From: JAISDD01 sp031553935
GTDB taxonomy: Bacteria; Bacillota; Syntrophomonadia; Syntrophomonadales; Syntrophomonadaceae
Direction: 5' to 3'
Length of the DNA: 18,451 nt
Assembly (NCBI GenBank): GCA_031553935.1
Contig: JAVBKS010000062.1
Span: 1 to 18,451, forward strand
Below, in pieces: positions 14,281 to 18,451 of the stretch. Under the pieces are notes generated by a model, which worked only from the letters and a program-made list of their open reading frames with translations, had not been told where the DNA came from and ran no database searches. A program made the position numbers and the translations under genes. The stretch's first letter is position 1. The number at the start of each line of letters is the position of its first letter.

Positions 14281-15723
14281 CTAGTTCCAGTAGATCACAA
14301 CGCGCTTGGTTTCTTGATTGAATTCTACTTTGCCCCCCAATACTTCAGCTAGCTTCGTGACACTAATATAGGGTTTGGTATCGACAACATCCAAATCTGT
14401 GCTATTTGCATCTAAGCGCGAGTAAATTCCATCCTTTTCCACAACCCAGTAGCCTTGGTCATCCATCTCGATTTTGTGTTCAGTAATATTAGCTATTTCT
14501 TGTAAGCTAATAAATAGGCGATTATCTTTGATAAAAGTCCTTCCCGGATACAATTGCTTAACATCAAAAACCGCATTACCATAAATCAAATCCACACTTA
14601 AGACATGCTTATAGTTTCCTTGCTCTCGAATAACTTCCTCTAATAGAATTTGCGCCAGATCAAGCTCGTTCTCGTTCACAACAATATCAGGGGTAATTCC
14701 AATCTTGTTTAATTCATGCTTATTGGGAGTTAGATTATAATCAACAGTATATTTTAGGATAGATCCCTCGCCCACCCTAAACATTAGTTGTCCACAGAAT
14801 TTTCCATAAGTCGTCTTACCTAGTATTACGCCTCTACGATAGTCTTTGACGGCCGCGACAATCACCTCGGAAGTACTGGCCGTATATTCATTGACTAGCA
14901 ATACCATGGGTTGAGAATAGAATGCGCTTGTATTATGAAATTTTACTGCCTCTAGCGGCCTATCCCGTTTTTTAATCCACATCAATATATCCTCTTGCAA
15001 GATGTCATCACATATGAAATATCCTTGCCCGAGCATTCCACCAGTATTGTACCTTAGATCAAGTATTATGCCCTTTAGCAGGGGATACTTAGCTAACTCT
15101 TTAGTAAATTCATCATAAGTATCCTGACCAAAACTAAAAATACTTACAAGAACAATCCCATTTCCCATATCTTTGCTGCTTACTAATGGAATGTGATAAT
15201 AACCAACTTTAATGCTCACATTGATAACACTATCGTTTCGCAGTATTACTGTATTAACTATACTTCCCTCAGAAAAACTATCGAATATTTCATCTCTTTC
15301 CGCATCGCTCTTGCCAATAAAGCTTTTATCAGCAAGCGCAGTAATTATGTCTCCTTTGCAAATACCTGCTTGTTCTGCTGGGCTACCCTTAATAACTTCA
15401 AGCACTTTAACGCTTCCATCTTTGTTAACTTCATAGAAAATGCCAAATCCAAAAGAATCACCATTCATTTCAGCAAGAAATTCATTCATTTCTTCAGAGC
15501 TATAATAATTCGTATACGGATCACCAAGATTTTCTACTATCTCCTCCGGGGTTGAATACATGAGCTGTTGCTCACTTAGAATATCAACATAGTAGTGTTT
15601 AAGGACATATCTAACTAATTCTAACTCTGATTTTGTTGCCGCCTGCAGATCACTTTCAATCGCGAAAATCAGGCAAAAAACTAAAGCGACAATCAGAGTG
15701 ACTCTTTGTGCTAGTAATCTCAT
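14281..15723 (-). CDS. S41 family C-terminal processing peptidase with stalk domain
   Basis: A 480-residue exported serine protease. A signal peptide covers residues 1-28 (basic start, hydrophobic core, LQA-A cleavage). A PDZ domain (about 92-170, with FGFGIFYEV and GSPAEQAGICKGDII) binds substrate tails. The S41 domain follows, with LDLRYNTGG (221-229), the nucleophile region NEYTASTSEV (Ser283 or Ser285) and the general-base Lys308 in TTYGKF, so the Ser-Lys dyad is complete. Residues about 385-480 look like the copper-amine-oxidase N-terminal-like stalk domain often attached to clostridial cell-surface proteins (PGRTFIKDNRLFISLQE, KPYISVTKLAEVLGG). The family trims or degrades envelope proteins. 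The ATG at 15723 has GGAAG five bases upstream. A candidate promoter is at 15791-15820. Confidence 0.92.
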   Translation of the reverse strand: MRLLAQRVTLIVALVFCLIFAIESDLQAATKSELELVRYVLKHYYVDILSEQQLMYSTPEEIVENLGDPYTNYYSSEEMNEFLAEMNGDSFGFGIFYEVNKDGSVKVLEVIKGSPAEQAGICKGDIITALADKSFIGKSDAERDEIFDSFSEGSIVNTVILRNDSVINVSIKVGYYHIPLVSSKDMGNGIVLVSIFSFGQDTYDEFTKELAKYPLLKGIILDLRYNTGGMLGQGYFICDDILQEDILMWIKKRDRPLEAVKFHNTSAFYSQPMVLLVNEYTASTSEVIVAAVKDYRRGVILGKTTYGKFCGQLMFRVGEGSILKYTVDYNLTPNKHELNKIGITPDIVVNENELDLAQILLEEVIREQGNYKHVLSVDLIYGNAVFDVKQLYPGRTFIKDNRLFISLQEIANITEHKIEMDDQGYWVVEKDGIYSRLDANSTDLDVVDTKPYISVTKLAEVLGGKVEFNQETKRVVIYWN

Positions 15724-15790
15724 GGATTCTTCCGCCCTTCAAAATATTCTGCTCCAAAATACGTAATCAAATGAAATTTTTCTTCTTCTA

Positions 15791-15827
15791 TATCCTACTA
15801 TATATTAGATCGTAAAAATACTTAACT
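15791..15827 (-). promoter_or_regulatory. Candidate promoter region of the S41 peptidase gene
   Basis: On the minus strand TTAAGT, a 17-base spacer and TATAGT can be read within this AT-rich stretch. The match is moderate and other spacings are possible. Confidence 0.35.
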
Positions 15828-15828
15828 A

Positions 15829-15857
15829 TAGTAGTTTCATTGTAAATTAAACTACTA
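15829..15857. promoter_or_regulatory. 9-bp inverted repeat between divergent S41 peptidase and SPFH genes
   Basis: TAGTAGTTT and AAACTACTA flank 11 bases in the 156-base divergent region, 23 bases before the SPFH start. Position and symmetry suggest an operator shared by the two genes; the regulator is unknown. Confidence 0.4.
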
Positions 15858-15879
15858 ATACTCAAAAGGAGGGTTCAAT

Positions 15880-16719
15880 ATGCAAGAAAGGCACTCATGG
15901 AAAATTAACGGCTTCTTGGGAATTATTATTGCTATAGCTTTGATGTTCACTACAATTTACTTAATCGTGGTCATGGACTCGGTGTTCTTAGGAATAGTGA
16001 TTATGTTTGTAACTCTATTAATGCTGAGTTCCATAACGATCGTACCACCTAATCAAGCCAAAGTGCAGACTTTTTTCGGCTCATATGTGGGCACCTTAAA
16101 AGAATCCGGGTTGTGGATAACTATCCCCTTGACTTCTCGTCAAAAAGTTTCTCTTAAAGTTAGTAATTTCAATAGTAAAACTCTCAAAGTTAATGATGTG
16201 GAAGGTAATCCAGTTGAAATTGCTGCCGTAGTAGTATACAGAGTGGTTGATACTGCCAAAGCCGCCTTTGATGTGAGCAATTACGAACAGTTTATTGAAA
16301 TCCAAAGTGAGACAGCCCTGCGGCATGTAGCCACGCGATACCCATATGATGATTTTAATGACAGCGGATATTCCTTACGTGGAAACGCCGATGAGGTAGC
16401 CTCCGAGCTGGCACGTGAATTACAGAATCGACTGGCAGTTGCTGGAGTTGAAGTACTTGAGGCGCGCTTAACTCACTTAGCCTATGCCACTGAAATCGCT
16501 AGTGCAATGCTGCAGAGACAGCAAGCTACAGCCATTATTGCTGCTCGTCAGAAAATTGTAGATGGAGCAGTGGGTATGGCTCAATTAGCACTGCAGCGCT
16601 TAGATGATGATGGTGATCTCAAACTAGATCCGGTACAAAAAGCAGCTCTAATTAATAATCTTTTAGTTGCAATTATTTCAGACCGTGGTGCCCAACCAGT
16701 TATTAATACCGGTAACTAA
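15880..16719 (+). CDS. SPFH/Band 7 domain membrane protein
   Basis: A 279-residue protein with two hydrophobic N-terminal segments (about 11-30 and 34-53) and a cytoplasmic SPFH domain (IVPPNQAKVQTFFGSYVGTL, then IPLTSRQKVSLKVSNFNS, then EIAAVVVYRVVDTAKAAFDV). A charged helical region, ELARELQNRLAVAGVEVLEARL and ATEIASAMLQRQQA, favours oligomerisation, as in prohibitin or stomatin relatives. SPFH proteins organise membrane microdomains and often regulate membrane proteases. The ATG at 15880 has AAGGAGGG six bases upstream, the best ribosome site in the window. It is divergent from the exported S41 protease, which hints at an envelope quality-control link. Confidence 0.92.
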   Translation: MQERHSWKINGFLGIIIAIALMFTTIYLIVVMDSVFLGIVIMFVTLLMLSSITIVPPNQAKVQTFFGSYVGTLKESGLWITIPLTSRQKVSLKVSNFNSKTLKVNDVEGNPVEIAAVVVYRVVDTAKAAFDVSNYEQFIEIQSETALRHVATRYPYDDFNDSGYSLRGNADEVASELARELQNRLAVAGVEVLEARLTHLAYATEIASAMLQRQQATAIIAARQKIVDGAVGMAQLALQRLDDDGDLKLDPVQKAALINNLLVAIISDRGAQPVINTGN

Positions 16720-16749
16720 GGCGGTGCGTTTTTAGATTACGGATATTGA

Positions 16750-16787
16750 AACGCCCTCCCTGACAATTTCGTGCCTGGGAGGGCGTT
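16750..16787. terminator. Strong bidirectional terminator hairpin
   Basis: A perfect 11-bp GC-rich stem, AACGCCCTCCC with GGGAGGGCGTT, and a 16-nt loop. It lies 30 bases after the SPFH stop codon and three bases before the convergent lipoprotein stop. T-rich bases follow on the plus strand and a short GTTTC on the minus strand. Confidence 0.8.
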
Positions 16788-16790
16788 ATT

Positions 16791-17300
16791 CTAATTCTGG
16801 TTGTCTTCATCTACTCCATAAATTATCATGCAGGTACTCTTTTCGGCATCAGCACCATCCTCAAGGAAAAAATTAAAGTTGACCATCTGATTATCCTTTT
16901 CCCCTGAAAATGATATGTTATTGTTCCCGCTTTGAGATATGTCTGAGCCACTATAACCTAAATCCTTCAACTCTTGAATATATTTTTCAGCATCCTCTTT
17001 ACTCGTTCCCTCTAGGTTTACTATGCCGCCCTTATTACCATTATCAATAAAGGAGACAACTTTTCCATTAATCTTAGGAATGTCGCCCATCTTGCCCTCA
17101 GGCCACCTAAGATCTCCGCCCACTGAAAAGCTGCCTCCTTCTTTGCCTTCAATGGTTACATTATCACCATCAATTTTTACATTGGAATCAGTCATTTTGC
17201 TGGCAAGCTGCTCCGCAGCTCTATCGCTTAGAGATTTACCACAAGACGACAAAGTGACAATCATCATACCTACCAAAATTAATGCTACCAGTCTTTTCAT
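16791..17300 (-). CDS. Putative lipoprotein of unknown function
   Basis: A 169-residue protein with a lipoprotein signal: MKRLVALILVGMMIVTLSSC, lipobox LSSC with the lipidated Cys at position 20. The mature part is acidic and glycine-rich, with a short beta-like segment (VKIDGDNVTIEGKEGGSFSV), a WPEGKMGDIPK segment and a GTSKEDAEKYIQELKDLGY helix. The last pattern resembles a family of uncharacterised Firmicute lipoproteins, but I cannot name it securely. It should sit on the outer face of the membrane. The ATG at 17300 has GGGAG seven bases upstream; the frame runs 18 codons further up without a ribosome site. No enzymatic motif is visible. Confidence 0.82.
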   Translation of the reverse strand: MKRLVALILVGMMIVTLSSCGKSLSDRAAEQLASKMTDSNVKIDGDNVTIEGKEGGSFSVGGDLRWPEGKMGDIPKINGKVVSFIDNGNKGGIVNLEGTSKEDAEKYIQELKDLGYSGSDISQSGNNNISFSGEKDNQMVNFNFFLEDGADAEKSTCMIIYGVDEDNQN

Positions 17301-17673
17301 AAACACACTCCCTATCAAAACTAAACTTGTAAGTGACAAATGAGTCCATAGCATTGTTTCTGAAACGCACTCATTTCACCTTTAACTATCATTTCATTTT
17401 ATATCGATCTTTTCAAGAGAAATATTATATGCAAAAGAGCAATTGACAAGATGCAAAAATAGAACGAGCAGAATAATTATTCTCCTTTTGCTGAAGTTAA
17501 TATTTCATATTTCGGGACAGTTCCGTTGACTGGTTTAATGGGGTTTTCATTAATTAATAGCCTTACTGCATTTTTATCTCTTGATTATTTAAAAAAAAGT
17601 ACCAGAATCGATTATGTAATTTCACTCGAAAGCAATTCTAGATATTATTAACATCGCTGCCCATATACCTGTA

Positions 17674-17696
17674 CTTTCTTTTGGCGCAAAAGAAAG
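17674..17696. repeat. CTTTCTTTT palindrome, left
   Basis: CTTTCTTTT-GGCGC-AAAAGAAAG, a 9-bp perfect inverted repeat with a 5-nt loop. The same arms recur in the palindrome at 18247-18275, bounding the repeat-rich block. Confidence 0.7.
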
Positions 17697-17768
17697 ATAC
17701 CAAAGAAAAACTGCCTGCGCAATGAATAACCCTAAACATTTACCGAAACTCTGCCTGCGCACCTTTTG

Positions 17769-17804
17769 GGGCGCAAAACTCGACTGCGTCTCAAACAGGC
17801 GCCC
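17769..17804 (-). repeat. 36-nt structured repeat, copy A
   Basis: Read on the minus strand: outer stem GGGCGC/GCGCCC enclosing TGTTTGAG, an inner GAC-GCA-GTC hairpin, then GAGTTT. It matches copy B (18146-18181) in its single-stranded parts and differs compensatorily in its stems. Confidence 0.75.
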
Positions 17805-17920
17805 TATTCGTGCTCGACTTTCGTTTGGTAAATAGTAATAGTGTTTTTCAGATGCTCCGGCGGTAGGGGACCGGTTTAACAGAGCAATGTAATCGTTTTC
17901 CCAGTACTGAGCGTTTTGAA

Positions 17921-18010
17921 AGTAATTGGTTACAGTTAGCAGGCATAAGGCTGAGCACAAAAATACACTCCCTCCGTCGCTTCGCGCCACCTCCCTCGGA
18001 GAGGGAGGCT
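17921..18010 (+). repeat. Dispersed repeat, copy 2
   Basis: It matches 7123-7210 in the same orientation, with short indels in the middle. It ends in a perfect hairpin and T-run, better preserved than in copy 1. Confidence 0.8.
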
Positions 18011-18014
18011 TTTT
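17990..18014 (+). terminator. Terminator-like end of repeat copy 2
   Basis: CCTCCCTC-GGA-GAGGGAGG, a perfect 8-bp GC-rich stem, then CTTTTTC. It has the form of an intrinsic terminator on the plus strand, though no plus-strand gene lies close upstream. Confidence 0.55.
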
Positions 18015-18145
18015 CTCCACAATGTCGCTTTTACAACACGGTTTTTGTCATCGAAATAGTGGACAAAACATCTCGTATATCCCAAAGGCCGAAGTATCTG
18101 AAGATATTTGGATACAATTACCATGCGAAGGTTGAGCACAAAAAA

Positions 18146-18181
18146 GGCATCCTGTTTGAGGCAAAGCCGAGTTTGGATGCC
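18146..18181 (+). repeat. 36-nt structured repeat, copy B
   Basis: Outer stem GGCATCC/GGATGCC enclosing TGTTTGAG, an inner GGC-AAA-GCC hairpin, then GAGTTT. It is in opposite orientation to copy A, about 340 bases away. Confidence 0.75.
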
Positions 18182-18246
18182 ATGTAAAGTGCGCAGACCA
18201 AGTAAGTAATTGTCCAAATTTCTTCATTACGGAGGCGTTTTCTTTG

Positions 18247-18275
18247 AATACTTTCTTTTCAAAAAAGAAAGTATT
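18247..18275. repeat. CTTTCTTTT palindrome, right (13-bp perfect)
   Basis: AATACTTTCTTTT-CAA-AAAAGAAAGTATT, 13 perfect base pairs with a 3-nt loop. It lies about 50 bases beyond the 5S gene on the rRNA strand, so it could act as a 3'-end structure of the rRNA operon, but no T-run follows, and its relation to 17674-17696 points to a repeat. Confidence 0.65.
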
Positions 18276-18327
18276 AATTGGTTAGCTAACTGGTAAGCTT
18301 AGAAAAAGGTACAGAAAATAAAATAAT

Positions 18328-18436
<109 letters not shown>

Positions 18437-18451
18437 AATTTTTATTACTTA

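Larger units (their letters stand above)
17301..18327. other. Repeat-rich gene-free region between the lipoprotein gene and 5S rRNA
   Basis: About 1 kb without a convincing gene. From left: AT-rich upstream DNA of the lipoprotein gene; an unassigned 62-codon open stretch (17463-17651) without a start signal; a CTTTCTTTT palindrome (17674-17696); the first of two 36-nt covarying hairpins (17769-17804); repeat copy 2 with a terminator-like hairpin (17921-18014); the second 36-nt hairpin (18146-18181); and a 13-bp palindrome (18247-18275). Longer minus-strand frames here, such as 17622-18020, are translations of these repeats. Confidence 0.75.

Noticed and set aside
17463..17651. 62-codon open stretch on the plus strand
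   Set aside because: Reads smoothly but follows a TAG directly, has no start with a ribosome site, and matches no family I know; a stretch this long is possible by chance.
17622..18020. 132-codon minus-strand reading frame
   Set aside because: It crosses the repeat block and translates to peptides typical of dispersed non-coding repeats; it has no ribosome site and unstable composition.
17936..18217. 93-codon minus-strand reading frame
   Set aside because: Made of repeat copy 2 and structured repeat copy B; the GRWREATEGV-type peptide is a known artefact of such repeats.

Overview
The window looks like chromosome of a low-GC, anaerobic Firmicute. A spore-former-related Negativicute (Sporomusaceae-like) is my best guess, at moderate confidence. 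The reasons are AT-rich DNA with strong Shine-Dalgarno sites, sigma-A-type promoters, frequent TTG/GTG starts, a 'reverse' rubrerythrin behind a PerR-type box, a small double zinc-ribbon protein, and an S41 protease carrying a copper-amine-oxidase-like stalk domain. No phage, CRISPR array, transposase or integrase was found.

Layout. 1-980 (minus strand): translation block reading tRNA-Tyr, tRNA-fMet, tRNA-Thr, tRNA-Met, then the 5' end of tuf, with a near-consensus promoter ahead of tRNA-Tyr and terminators inside and after the tRNA set. 1182-3852 (minus): a membrane-anchored PilZ protein, a zinc-ribbon protein with its own promoter and terminator, and a BaiN/HI0933-type flavoprotein. 4027-5838 (plus): typA/bipA, divergent from the flavoprotein. 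5846-6370 (minus): nitroreductase. 6531-7079 (plus): reverse rubrerythrin. 7395-10133: alpha/beta hydrolase (+), small zincin-like metallopeptidase (-), YdcF-type membrane protein (+), ABM-domain monooxygenase (+). 10134-10737: about 600 bases with no convincing gene, containing inverted repeats and a doubtful 65-residue CxxC frame. 10738-12270 (plus): 7TM-PAS-like-GGDEF diguanylate cyclase. 12568-14229 (plus): CoA-disulfide/persulfide reductase fused to rhodanese. 14281-15723 (minus): S41 protease. 15880-16719 (plus): SPFH membrane protein. 16791-17300 (minus): lipoprotein. 17301-18327: about 1 kb of gene-free DNA rich in nested repeats. 18328-18436 (minus): 5S rRNA, the end of an rRNA operon that continues past the right edge.

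How the genes relate. Most are single-gene units with their own promoters or terminators, so this is not one pathway. Two themes recur. One is c-di-GMP signalling: a GGDEF synthase whose inhibitory I-site is lost, and a PilZ receptor 9 kb away. The other is oxidative, thiol and flavin redox chemistry: PerR-boxed rubrerythrin, nitroreductase, the persulfide reductase fusion, the BaiN-like flavoprotein and the ABM monooxygenase. I did not find a clear new multi-gene system. The most interesting signals are non-coding: a pair of 36-nt hairpins with compensatory base changes (17769-17804 and 18146-18181), a dispersed repeat ending in a terminator-like hairpin (two copies), an alternative-pairing leader before the reductase-rhodanese gene, and the odd 10.1-10.7 kb spacer.
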